A DNA stretch of 64,000 nucleotides, taken from positions 248,001 to 312,000 of the forward strand of contig NZ_RJJQ01000001.1 of NCBI RefSeq assembly GCF_003724155.1, written 5' to 3'. The stretch comes from Flexivirga caeni. Its GTDB lineage: Bacteria; Actinomycetota; Actinomycetes; Actinomycetales; Dermatophilaceae. The notes under the pieces are model-generated. The model made no database searches and was not told the DNA's origin. It saw only the letters and a list, made by a program, of their open reading frames with translations. Made by a program: the position numbers and the translations under genes. Shown here piece by piece: positions 26,523-34,224 of the stretch (the first letter of the stretch is position 1; each line of letters begins with the position of its first letter).

Positions 26523-28193
26523 ATGACCCACGCAGGAGATCAGTTCACTGTGCACCTGGACGCCGGCCAGGTCGACCACGACCCGCCGACGCTGGCGGCG
26601 GAAGCACTCGAGCCAGTGGAGGGCCGCACCCTCGACCCGCGAAACTCATTGTCCGTCAACGGAATCCAGCCACGGCCAACGGTGTATGTCGGCTCGCGGC
26701 TCCTCGTGTCGTCGTTGCTCGACCAGGAGAAGACCCTCAAGCTGCTGCAGAAGTCCGCGAAGAAGCTGGGCTGGCAGGTCCAGGCGGATGAGCGCGGCCC
26801 GCAGGCGCGAGTGTGCGAGGACGAGGACATTCGCGCGGCACGGTGCACGCGACTGCCGTGGGCGACCGGCGAACTGGGTGTCAGCCGGTTCGTGGTGTCG
26901 GTGCGGGACGGCGCCGCGGCCGAAGCACCCGACGCGTGGGAGTTGCTGCAGCGGGCTCGCGCCGAACACGGCGTCGAAGCGCTCGCCGGCGTGGGGCTGG
27001 ATCACCTGATGACGCCTGCGCCATACCCGCAGGGGTCGGAGCCTTCCCTCTCCTCGGACCCGTTCACCGCGTCCAACCCGTTCACGGCTTCGAACCCCTT
27101 CACCGCATCAAACCCCTTCACGGCATCCAATCCGTTCACCGCATCAAACCCGTTCACCGCGTCCGACCCGGCGGGCACGTATGCCGTGCCCGGCAGCGGC
27201 GGACGTCAGCCGGTCGCCTACACCGGGCCTGCGCCATACCGGCGGCCTGACGAGCAGTTGACCACCCGTCGCCCGGTCGTCGCGTTGCTGGACACCGGGT
27301 GCGGCGCGCACCCCTGGCTGGACGGCATTGTGCGCACGGATGTCGAACTCGACGGTCACCCGATCGGTTACACGGATCCGGCCACGCTGCCCGAGACGCA
27401 CCCGGATCAGGTGGGCGCGCTCGACGGCACCCTCGACCTGCTGTCGGGGCACGGCACGTTCATCGCCGGACTGGTCCTGCAGAACTGCCCCGACGCCGAC
27501 ATCATCTCCTGGCGGGTGGTGGGCTCCGAGGGTCCGATCGCCGAGTCGGACTGGCTCAACGCGCTCACCCAGATCGGCGAGCTGGCACGGCGCGCCAGCG
27601 CTGGGGAACCAGGTGGCCAGGTCATCGACGTGCTGAGCCTGTCGATGGGTTATTACCACGAGACACCCGCGGACGTGCTGTTCGACCCGACCATCCTCGA
27701 GGTGCTGAACAGCATCGCCGCCTCGGGCACGACCATCGTGTGTTCTGCGGGCAACGACTCCACCGCGCGCCCGTCGTTCCCGGCGGCGTTCTCCGCCGAG
27801 TCGTTCGCCGAGGGCGCCTCGCGCGATGTCGCGCCGATCATCTCGGTCGGGGCACGCAACCCGAACGGGACGGTGGCGCTCTTCTCCAACTCCGGTGATT
27901 GGGTGCGCACCTATGTGACCGGCGCCGCGTTGCTGAGCACGATGCCGGCCTTCCAGGGTGGCCTGCAGCCGGTGGCTCGCACGGTCGCCTTCGGCCTGGT
28001 CCGCGAGTCGATCGACCCGGACGATTTCCACGGTCATTTCGCGATCTGGAGCGGCAGTTCCTTCGCCGCACCCGTCCTCGCGGGTCAGCTGGCAACGGCG
28101 CTCCAGGAGCGTCTGCCCGCTGTCGGCATCGACGAGGATCGGGAGGCAGCGGTGAACCGCTCGTGGGAAGTTGCCACCGCGACGCTCGCGTAA
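26523..28193 (+). CDS. Cytoplasmic subtilisin-like protease (S8) of the CHAT operon
   Basis: 556 residues, no signal peptide. The N-terminal about 170 residues are a unique domain, followed by a linker of six 6-residue repeats (one DPFTAS and five NPFTAS, residues 179-214), then the S8 catalytic domain: Asp257 in VVALLDTGCG, His310 in SGHGTFIAG, oxyanion Asn411 in CSAGND and Ser513 in SGSSFAAP. All catalytic residues are present. A cytoplasmic subtilase beside a CHAT protease invites the idea that one cleaves and activates the other; the repeat linker is an attractive cut or tension site (inference). GAGGAG lies about 10 bases before ATG 26523. Confidence 0.9.
   Translation: MTHAGDQFTVHLDAGQVDHDPPTLAAEALEPVEGRTLDPRNSLSVNGIQPRPTVYVGSRLLVSSLLDQEKTLKLLQKSAKKLGWQVQADERGPQARVCEDEDIRAARCTRLPWATGELGVSRFVVSVRDGAAAEAPDAWELLQRARAEHGVEALAGVGLDHLMTPAPYPQGSEPSLSSDPFTASNPFTASNPFTASNPFTASNPFTASNPFTASDPAGTYAVPGSGGRQPVAYTGPAPYRRPDEQLTTRRPVVALLDTGCGAHPWLDGIVRTDVELDGHPIGYTDPATLPETHPDQVGALDGTLDLLSGHGTFIAGLVLQNCPDADIISWRVVGSEGPIAESDWLNALTQIGELARRASAGEPGGQVIDVLSLSMGYYHETPADVLFDPTILEVLNSIAASGTTIVCSAGNDSTARPSFPAAFSAESFAEGASRDVAPIISVGARNPNGTVALFSNSGDWVRTYVTGAALLSTMPAFQGGLQPVARTVAFGLVRESIDPDDFHGHFAIWSGSSFAAPVLAGQLATALQERLPAVGIDEDREAAVNRSWEVATATLA
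27057..27164 (+). repeat. Six 18-bp in-frame tandem repeats (DPFTAS/NPFTAS)
   Basis: Each unit encodes (D/N)PFTAS; third codon positions vary between units while the peptide stays fixed. Conservation of the peptide in spite of DNA drift argues for selection on the linker and not for a very recent expansion. Confidence 0.9.
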
Positions 28194-28220
28194 CGGGGTG
28201 CGCACCGTCATGATGGCGGT

Positions 28221-30674
28221 GTGCTCAGTGCCGAAGAACTGCACGATCGCGGTCTGGCTGCGTCGAATTCGGGACGCCGGGCCCTGGCGGTCCGGCTGCT
28301 GGATCGCGCTGCGACACGTACCGGCGATCGGCTTCTGCTTGCCCGGATCGAGCTGAGCCGTGCCTACGTCTCCTACGAGCAGGGCGACCTGGCGACCGGC
28401 CTGACGCTCTGCGAGCAAGCGCTGACCCGCACCGACGACGCGACGGTGCTGGCACTCGCGCACAGCCAGCTGGGCGTGCTGCACGTACGCGCGGGCAACG
28501 GCGACCGGGCGCTGGAGCACCTGCACAACGCCCTGGCCGGTGATCGCCTGCGCGGCGTGGAACGCGGCCGGGTGCTGCTCAATCGTGGCGTGGTCTGGCT
28601 GCAGCGGGGACATCTTGCCGCGGCCGCGGCCGACTTCGATGCGGCGGCGCGTGATTTCGACGCTGCCGGTATGCCGGTCGACGCCGCGAAGGCGTTGCAC
28701 AACAGCGGATACACCCGGCTGCTGGCCGGTGACCTGGTGGAGGCGCTGCAGCAGATGGACCAGGCGCGCGCGGTGCTCGCGCCACTGTCGGCGACCTTCC
28801 GGGCGGTCTGCGACCAGGATCGCGCCGAGGTGCTCGTGGCGGCCGGGCTCCACCGGGAGGCGCGCGCGACGGTCGGCGCGGTGGCTGCGGCATATGGCCG
28901 ATCCCGCCTTTCGCAGTTGCAGGGCGAGGCCGAGCTGGTGCTCGCGAGGCTGCAGTTGCTGGAGGAGCCAGCAGCCGCGCGCGTCGTGGCGCGCCGGGCG
29001 GCTCGACGCTTCCGGAGGCGCGGCAGCGATGTGTGGGCGGACCGCGCCGACGCGCTGGAGCTGGCGGCCGACGTGGGGTGCGGGAGCCACTCCGGCTCCG
29101 TGGTGCGGCGCGCCGACACGATCGCCGGGCGGTTGCGCGCCGACGGTTTGCGGCACGACGCCCGCACCGTGGAACTGCAGGCCGCGCGAGCGGAGATCCT
29201 GCAAGGAGACGTCGCCGCAGCGGAGCGCCGGCTTGCCAGGATCCGGCTGACTGACCAGGCGCCGATCACTCAGCGGCTGCTCGGCCGGGAGGTGCGCGCC
29301 GAACTCGCCGCCGCGCGTGGGCGTCGGGGTGCGGCGACTCGGCAGGTGCGGCTCGGCCTGGCCGACCTGCACGCGTGGCAGTCGTCATTCGGCAGCTTCG
29401 ACCTGCAGACTTCACTCGTCGGACACGGACAACGGCTGGGGTTGCAAGGGATTCGGCTGGCACTGGCCGACGGCCGCCCTCAGGCGGTCTTCGAGTGGTC
29501 CGAACGTGCAAGGGCGCTCAGCAGCCGCGTGTCCCCGATCCGCCGCCCGGCCTCGGCCGAAGCCGCTGATGGGCTGGCCGAGCTGCGGCAGTTGCGGACC
29601 GAGCACAGCGGATCGCCCGACCAGCTCAGCCCGCGGGAGCGGGAGTTGCAGGCGCGCATCCGGCGGCTGGCCTGGAACGGGCCGGGTTCCGGGGTCGTGA
29701 CCGAGCCGGTCAGTTGGGGTGAGATGCGCGCTGCGCTCGACGACGACTCCGTGCTCCTCGCGCATCTGTCCGTCGACGACCGGCTGCATCTGCTCGTCGT
29801 CAGCGGTTGTCATGCAGATGTGATCGCACTCGGTCCCGTCGCGGAGGCGAAGCGGCTGCTGGCCGGGCTCCGGGCCGACCTGGACATGGCGGCCAGCCGG
29901 TTGCCTGAGAGCTTGCACAGGTCAGTGCAGGCGTCGTTGCATGCCCGGCTCGCTGCTCTGGACGAACAACTCCTCGCGCCGGCGCGTGGGCTGCTGGCAG
30001 GTATGCCGGACGCACGGGTGGTGCTGACCTCGACCGGAGCCCTGGCCGGTCTGCCGTGGAGCATGCTGCCCAGCTTGTCGGGCCGGTCCATCAGCCAGCC
30101 GCAGACGGCCACCCGCTGGGTCGCCAGCCGGACGCCGAAACCGTTGCGGTCCGCGGGATTTGCTGCCGGGCCCAACGTGCCGCGCGCGGCCGAGGAGGTC
30201 ACCCGGTCGGCAGCAGGGTGGCGGCGGGCGCGATCGCTGATCGCACCGGACAGCACCAGCCAAGCGGTTTCCGCCCTGGCCCAGTCCGTCGACGTGCTGC
30301 ACGTGTCCGCACACGGGCGACACGCCGCGGACAACCCGCTCTTCTCGGGTCTGCAGCTGAGCGACGGCGACTGGTTCGGCTACGACATCGACCAGCTCGA
30401 GCGCATCCCGTCCCTGGTCGTGCTCTCCGCGTGCGAACTCGGCCGGTCGACGGTGCGGTGGGGTGAGGAGGCAGTGGGTATGACGACCGCCTGGCTGCAC
30501 GCCGGCGCACGCTCCGTGATTGCCGCCCCGGCCGCGGTCAACGACGACCAGGCGTGCGAGCTGCTGACCGAGGTGCACCGCCTGCTTGCGGCCGGGGTCT
30601 CGCCGTCGGAGGCGCTGGCTGCAGCAGCAGGTAGCGGCGGATCACCGTTCCAGTGCTACGGATCAGGCTCGTGA
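28221..30674 (+). CDS. TPR-CHAT caspase-like protease
   Basis: 817 residues. Residues 1 to about 430 are TPR-like helical repeats (LLDRAATRTGDRLLLARIELSRAYVSYEQGD and so on), residues about 490-810 a CHAT domain of the separase/caspase clan. The His698/Cys738 dyad is intact in LHVSAHGRHAADNPLFSGLQL and LVVLSACELGRS, followed by GMTTAWLHAGARSVIAAPAAVNDD. Domain order matches TPR-CHAT effectors such as those in type III-E CRISPR and gasdermin systems, but no CRISPR or gasdermin gene is here. GTG 28221 begins 27 bp after the subtilase stop. TPRs probably receive a protein signal and gate the protease. Confidence 0.92.
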   Translation: MLSAEELHDRGLAASNSGRRALAVRLLDRAATRTGDRLLLARIELSRAYVSYEQGDLATGLTLCEQALTRTDDATVLALAHSQLGVLHVRAGNGDRALEHLHNALAGDRLRGVERGRVLLNRGVVWLQRGHLAAAAADFDAAARDFDAAGMPVDAAKALHNSGYTRLLAGDLVEALQQMDQARAVLAPLSATFRAVCDQDRAEVLVAAGLHREARATVGAVAAAYGRSRLSQLQGEAELVLARLQLLEEPAAARVVARRAARRFRRRGSDVWADRADALELAADVGCGSHSGSVVRRADTIAGRLRADGLRHDARTVELQAARAEILQGDVAAAERRLARIRLTDQAPITQRLLGREVRAELAAARGRRGAATRQVRLGLADLHAWQSSFGSFDLQTSLVGHGQRLGLQGIRLALADGRPQAVFEWSERARALSSRVSPIRRPASAEAADGLAELRQLRTEHSGSPDQLSPRERELQARIRRLAWNGPGSGVVTEPVSWGEMRAALDDDSVLLAHLSVDDRLHLLVVSGCHADVIALGPVAEAKRLLAGLRADLDMAASRLPESLHRSVQASLHARLAALDEQLLAPARGLLAGMPDARVVLTSTGALAGLPWSMLPSLSGRSISQPQTATRWVASRTPKPLRSAGFAAGPNVPRAAEEVTRSAAGWRRARSLIAPDSTSQAVSALAQSVDVLHVSAHGRHAADNPLFSGLQLSDGDWFGYDIDQLERIPSLVVLSACELGRSTVRWGEEAVGMTTAWLHAGARSVIAAPAAVNDDQACELLTEVHRLLAAGVSPSEALAAAAGSGGSPFQCYGSGS

Positions 30675-30684
30675 GCGAGCCGCG

Positions 30685-31692
30685 CTAGCTCTTGCCGATG
30701 TCGATCGTCCACTCGGTGAGAGTTTCGACAGCCTCGAAACCGAGCTCGATGTTGATCGAGACCATGTGCTCGTTGTTTTCCTCGTTCGCGGTGTGCACGA
30801 ACGGGTGGCCGGGGTGATCCCGTTGCAGCAATTGCAGATTCGCGACCTTGACCGCCATACCGAGCCGGTGGCCACGGTGCTCGCGGTGAACGTAGGTGCC
30901 GAGTTGGGCTACCGATGCGGTGGAGTCGAAGGCCAGGTCCGTATGTGCGGCGACGACACCTGTCGCCTCGTGAATTGCCAATGCCGAGAGGCGGATGCGC
31001 TGTTGCTTCGCCTCTCGTGCGTAGGTATGTGCCAGCCGTTCGGGCGTGATGACCTCGGCCTCGAACTCCACGTCACCCGACGGGGCGTCGACGGCGAGCA
31101 GACTCATCAGGTCGGCGAGTCCGGGCAGCAACTCCTCAGGGACGCCACCGGCATACGTCAGGATGCGGTATCCGGCGTGACGCCCAGCCGCGTCGGCCGC
31201 GAGCCGCGCCAGCCGATCGTCCGGCACCGGGAGCGGCAGGTGCCGCACGACCTCGCGCCAGGCGGGCGCGAACCCGAGCGACCGGGCGAAGCGCGCGTAA
31301 CCGTGATCTTTGCCGTCCGCCGCAGGAGTCGAGGATTCGATGAACAACGTTGTCCGGCCAAGCTGCTCCATCCGCGCGACGGCGTGCCGGACGAGCTGGG
31401 TGCCGAAACCGCGCCGCCGATCCGCCGGCTGCACGTCGACGTCGGCATACACCTTGTCGCGGTTGTCCTGTGCCGGCACAAACAGCAGGCTGGTGCCGGT
31501 CATCCGCCCGGCAGCGTCGAAGCAGCCGTAGAGTTCACGCGGTTCCTCCGGGTCGGGGTCGCGCATGCCCACCGCCCAGGAGTTGTATGGCGAAGGCGAA
31601 AACCACGGCCGGGCAAAGCCTTTGGCAGCAACACCGATGTCATAGACCTGGCGCATGTCGCGCTCGTCGAAAGGGTCAATCAGCCGGATCAC
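30685..31692 (-). CDS. Tandem GNAT acetyltransferase
   Basis: 335 residues with two GNAT folds. The N-terminal domain shows VDVQPADRRRGFGTQLV (acetyl-CoA pyrophosphate loop), and the C-terminal domain THREHRGHRLGMAVKVANLQLL with TANEENNEHMVSINIELGF near the end. This resembles the mycothiol synthase MshD-like double-GNAT family, but substrate is not assigned. GTG 31692 was chosen for the start of homology (VIRLIDPFDERD). It ends 10 bp from the CHAT gene tail to tail, so it is not part of that operon. Confidence 0.85.
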   Translation of the reverse strand: MIRLIDPFDERDMRQVYDIGVAAKGFARPWFSPSPYNSWAVGMRDPDPEEPRELYGCFDAAGRMTGTSLLFVPAQDNRDKVYADVDVQPADRRRGFGTQLVRHAVARMEQLGRTTLFIESSTPAADGKDHGYARFARSLGFAPAWREVVRHLPLPVPDDRLARLAADAAGRHAGYRILTYAGGVPEELLPGLADLMSLLAVDAPSGDVEFEAEVITPERLAHTYAREAKQQRIRLSALAIHEATGVVAAHTDLAFDSTASVAQLGTYVHREHRGHRLGMAVKVANLQLLQRDHPGHPFVHTANEENNEHMVSINIELGFEAVETLTEWTIDIGKS

Positions 31693-31732
31693 TCGTCCAG
31701 GCTGGCAGGTGGCCGCAACCCCGGCAATCGAA

Positions 31733-32008
31733 TTAGCCCGCTGTCGAACGGTGTTCGTCGAGCCAGCCGTCGTGTTCGGCCGCGAGGGCGCCGAAGCGCT
31801 CCGCGAGCGCGCGGGCCACGGCACCAGCCGGGTCGTCGATGGTGTCGAGCAGCACCTGGACGGTCCAGTCCGCGGCTTCGGCGTCGTCCTCACCGGCGAG
31901 CGCCTCCCGCACCACCCGGACCTCGGTGAAGTTACCCTCCTCGAGGAGTCCGTCGGCGACGAACTGTGCGGTGTCTCGCTCCGGGAAGACCATGAGGTAC
32001 TCGATCAT
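31733..32008 (-). CDS. RraB-like small protein
   Basis: 91-residue acidic protein resembling the ribonuclease E inhibitor RraB domain (MVFPERDTAQFVADGLLEEGN, then ADWTVQVLLDTIDD and a C-terminal helix LAERFGALAAEHDGWLDEH). In proteobacteria RraB restrains the RNA degradosome; a corresponding role here is unproven. Start ATG 32008; it is the next gene after hspR on the same strand, 28 bp away, and might be read from the dnaK operon. Confidence 0.75.
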   Translation of the reverse strand: MIEYLMVFPERDTAQFVADGLLEEGNFTEVRVVREALAGEDDAEAADWTVQVLLDTIDDPAGAVARALAERFGALAAEHDGWLDEHRSTAG

Positions 32009-32036
32009 GGGAGCCACTGTGCCAGGTCGGGACAGC

Positions 32037-32489
32037 TCAGGTTCGGCTGCGCCATACGACCAGGGCACGTTCGGAGCGGGTAGGGGCGACCCGCTGACCG
32101 GGCCGCAGCGCGGTTATCTGTCCGTCCGGACCGGCAGCGAACACCCGGCCGGCGCCCAGGTTGCGCTGGCCCGCGAGTTCGTCGGAGAGCTCGCGAACGC
32201 GCGCTTGCAGGGCCTCGACCTGGTCCTCCAACTGCAGGATGCGGCGGATGCCGGAGAGGGACACGCCTTCGTCCTGGGAGAGCTGCTGCACCTTGGCGAG
32301 AACCCGCAGGTCATGGACGGAGTAACGACGTCCGCCGCCGCGCGTGCGGGACGGCGAGACCAGACCCAATCTGTCGTACTGGCGCAGGGTTTGGGCGTGT
32401 ATGCCGGCCAGCTGCGCCGCCGCCGAGATGGCATAGATGGGTGCGTCGTCCGGTGGCGGCGTGTCACCACGCCAGGATGAACGCACCAT
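32037..32489 (-). CDS. hspR: Heat-shock repressor HspR (MerR family)
   Basis: 150-residue repressor. The MerR-type winged helix is IYAISAAAQLAGIHAQTLRQYDRLGLVSPSRTRGGGRRYSVHDLRVL, followed by a coiled coil (LSGIRRILQLEDQVEALQARVRELSDEL). HspR binds HAIR repeats using DnaK as co-repressor, and matching HAIR sites lie before clpB and twice before dnaK in this window. ATG 32489 shares a base with the dnaJ stop (TGATG); GTG 32492 is an alternative. Last gene of the classical dnaK-grpE-dnaJ-hspR operon, closing a feedback loop. Confidence 0.95.
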   Translation of the reverse strand: MVRSSWRGDTPPPDDAPIYAISAAAQLAGIHAQTLRQYDRLGLVSPSRTRGGGRRYSVHDLRVLAKVQQLSQDEGVSLSGIRRILQLEDQVEALQARVRELSDELAGQRNLGAGRVFAAGPDGQITALRPGQRVAPTRSERALVVWRSRT

Positions 32490-33505
32490 CACTGTGCCGC
32501 CTTGGCCGCGAGTTCGGCGCGCGGATCGACACCGCCTTCACGGTCTTGCCGGGCCAGGGTCTCGACGGCCTTCTTGGCTTCGCCGTCGAGCTTCTCCGGG
32601 ACGACGACCTGCACGGTGGCGATCAGGTCACCCGTGGCGGACTTGGTCGTGATGCCCTCGCCTTTGACCCGCAGCTTGCGGCCGGAGGGCGTGCCCGCCT
32701 TGATCTTGACCTTGACCTGCTTGCCGCTGAGTGTCGGCACGGAAACCGTTGCGCCCAGGGTGGCTTCGGCGAAGGTGACGGGCAGGTCGACGGTCAGGTT
32801 GTTGCCGTCGCGGTGGAAGACCGGGTGCGGCTGGACGGTGACGTGCAGCAGCAGGTCGCCGGTGGGACCACCGTTCGGACTCGGCTGGCCCTTGCCACGC
32901 AGCCGGATCGTCTGACCGTCCTTGACGCCGGCGGGGATCCGGGTTTTGATGGTCTGCCCGTTCGCGGCCTGCAGCGAGAGGGTCTCGCCGTTCGCGGCGT
33001 CCCGGAAGCTGACAGTGGTGCGGGCCTCGACGTCGGCGCCCTTGCGGGGGCCGGCCTGGTAGCCGCCGTATGGCGAGCCGAAACCGCCACCACCACCGCC
33101 GAAGTGGCCGAGTATGTCGTCGAGGTTGATCTGCTCGCCGCCGCCCCCGGTGGAGAAGCGGACGTTCTGGCCGCCGCCACCGCCGCCGAACATCGACCCG
33201 AAGAGGTCCTCGAAGCCACCCGCGCCGCCGGCGCCGCCCGGGCCGCCCGCGGTGAAGCGTGCGCCGCCGCCGACCATCTGTCGCAGCTGGTCGTATTCCT
33301 GGCGTTTCGCCGGGTCGGACAGCACCGAGTGCGCCTCGCCGATGTCCTTGAATTTCTGCTCCGCTGCCTGGTCACCCGGGTTCTGGTCCGGGTGCCACTT
33401 GCGGGCAAGTTTGCGGTAGGCCTTCTTGATGTCGGCCTCGGACGCGTCCTGCGGGACGTCGAGGATCTTGTAGAAGTCCTTCTCGAGCCAGTCCTGGCTA
33501 GCCAT
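32489..33505 (-). CDS. dnaJ: DnaJ-type co-chaperone without zinc finger
   Basis: 338-residue J protein. The J domain (residues 1-75) carries HPD at 38-40; a Gly/Phe-rich linker (about 80-165) is followed directly by C-terminal beta domains (ARTTVSFRDAANGETLSL, GDLLLHVTVQPHPVFHRDGNNL). The protein contains no CxxCxGxG motif and no cysteine, so it is of the type II/CbpA-like class, unlike the zinc-finger DnaJ usually found in this operon position. It stimulates DnaK ATPase. The gap to grpE holds a large hairpin. Confidence 0.93.
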   Translation of the reverse strand: MASQDWLEKDFYKILDVPQDASEADIKKAYRKLARKWHPDQNPGDQAAEQKFKDIGEAHSVLSDPAKRQEYDQLRQMVGGGARFTAGGPGGAGGAGGFEDLFGSMFGGGGGGQNVRFSTGGGGEQINLDDILGHFGGGGGGFGSPYGGYQAGPRKGADVEARTTVSFRDAANGETLSLQAANGQTIKTRIPAGVKDGQTIRLRGKGQPSPNGGPTGDLLLHVTVQPHPVFHRDGNNLTVDLPVTFAEATLGATVSVPTLSGKQVKVKIKAGTPSGRKLRVKGEGITTKSATGDLIATVQVVVPEKLDGEAKKAVETLARQDREGGVDPRAELAAKAAQ

Positions 33506-33529
33506 GCATCACTCCTTGAAGTTGAAAAT

Positions 33530-33579
33530 CGTTGATCGAGTGGGGGTTTCGCGTGCTGCTCGCCCCCACTCGATCAACG
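33530..33579. repeat. Hairpin between grpE and dnaJ
   Basis: Perfect 17-bp arms CGTTGATCGAGTGGGGG (33530-33546) and CCCCCACTCGATCAACG (33563-33579) with a 16-nt loop, inside an 86-bp intercistronic gap of the heat-shock operon. Shares CGAGTGG/CCACTCG stem ends with other intergenic hairpins here. It may stabilise the upstream dnaK-grpE mRNA or attenuate dnaJ-hspR. Confidence 0.85.
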
Positions 33580-33591
33580 ACTCGGGCTGCA

Positions 33592-34224
33592 TCAGGACGG
33601 GTCCGCGACCGCGACTCGTGCGGGACGGACGATGCGGTCGCCCAGCCGGTAGCCCGGCTGCATGACCTGCACGATGGTGGTGCCTTCCGAACCTTCCGGC
33701 ACCTCGGCCTCGATGTGCATCAGGGCCTCGTGGTGGATCGGGTCGAACGGCTCACCGACGGCGCCGAACTCGGTCAGCCCCTGCTTCGCGAGCGTGCTCT
33801 GCAGCTTGTCGGCGATCTTCTCGAAGGGGGTTCCTTCCAGATCGCCGTGCTCGCGCGCCAGGTAGATGTCGTCGAGCACCGGCAGGAGCGACTCGAGAAC
33901 GCGCGCGGTGGTGGCGTCCTTCTGTGCCGCCCGATCGCGCTCGACGCGCTTCTTGTAGTTGACGTATTCGGCCTGCACCCGTTGCAGATCGGCGAGCCGC
34001 TCCGCGGCGAGCACCGTGTCGGGGTGCTCCCCCGCTTCGGTCTCGGCCACGGGCTCGGCGGGTGCCGGGGCCGCGTCGGCCGGCTTGTCGGACGCCGCGC
34101 GGACTTCACCGTTCTCGTCGATGCGGCGCTTGTCGCGGATGATCGGGCCGGTGGTCTCTTCGTCCTCCGGCCGCCGGCCGGGCTCCGAGGAGCCCGGCTG
34201 CGTACCTTCGTGGGAAGACGTCAC
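33592..34224 (-). CDS. grpE: Nucleotide exchange factor GrpE
   Basis: 210 residues. A disordered acidic/Pro-Ala-rich N-terminus (to about 65) precedes the long dimerising helix ([24 protein letters not shown]) and the beta domain ending in [24 protein letters not shown], the GrpE signature. It releases ADP from DnaK. GTG 34224 overlaps the dnaK stop as GTGA. Confidence 0.96.
   Translation of the reverse strand: MTSSHEGTQPGSSEPGRRPEDEETTGPIIRDKRRIDENGEVRAASDKPADAAPAPAEPVAETEAGEHPDTVLAAERLADLQRVQAEYVNYKKRVERDRAAQKDATTARVLESLLPVLDDIYLAREHGDLEGTPFEKIADKLQSTLAKQGLTEFGAVGEPFDPIHHEALMHIEAEVPEGSEGTTIVQVMQPGYRLGDRIVRPARVAVADPS

Noticed and set aside
27057-27164. Regular 18-bp repeats resembling a short CRISPR-like array
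   Set aside because: In frame, no spacers, codes for a constant hexapeptide; no cas genes nearby.
27144-29372. Long minus-strand open frame opposite the subtilase and CHAT genes
   Set aside because: No recognisable domain, composition typical of antisense shadow; the plus-strand genes are certain.
28221-30674. Type III-E CRISPR (gRAMP/TPR-CHAT) membership
   Set aside because: Only the TPR-CHAT architecture is shared; no Cas7-11-like effector, no array and no adaptation genes in the window.
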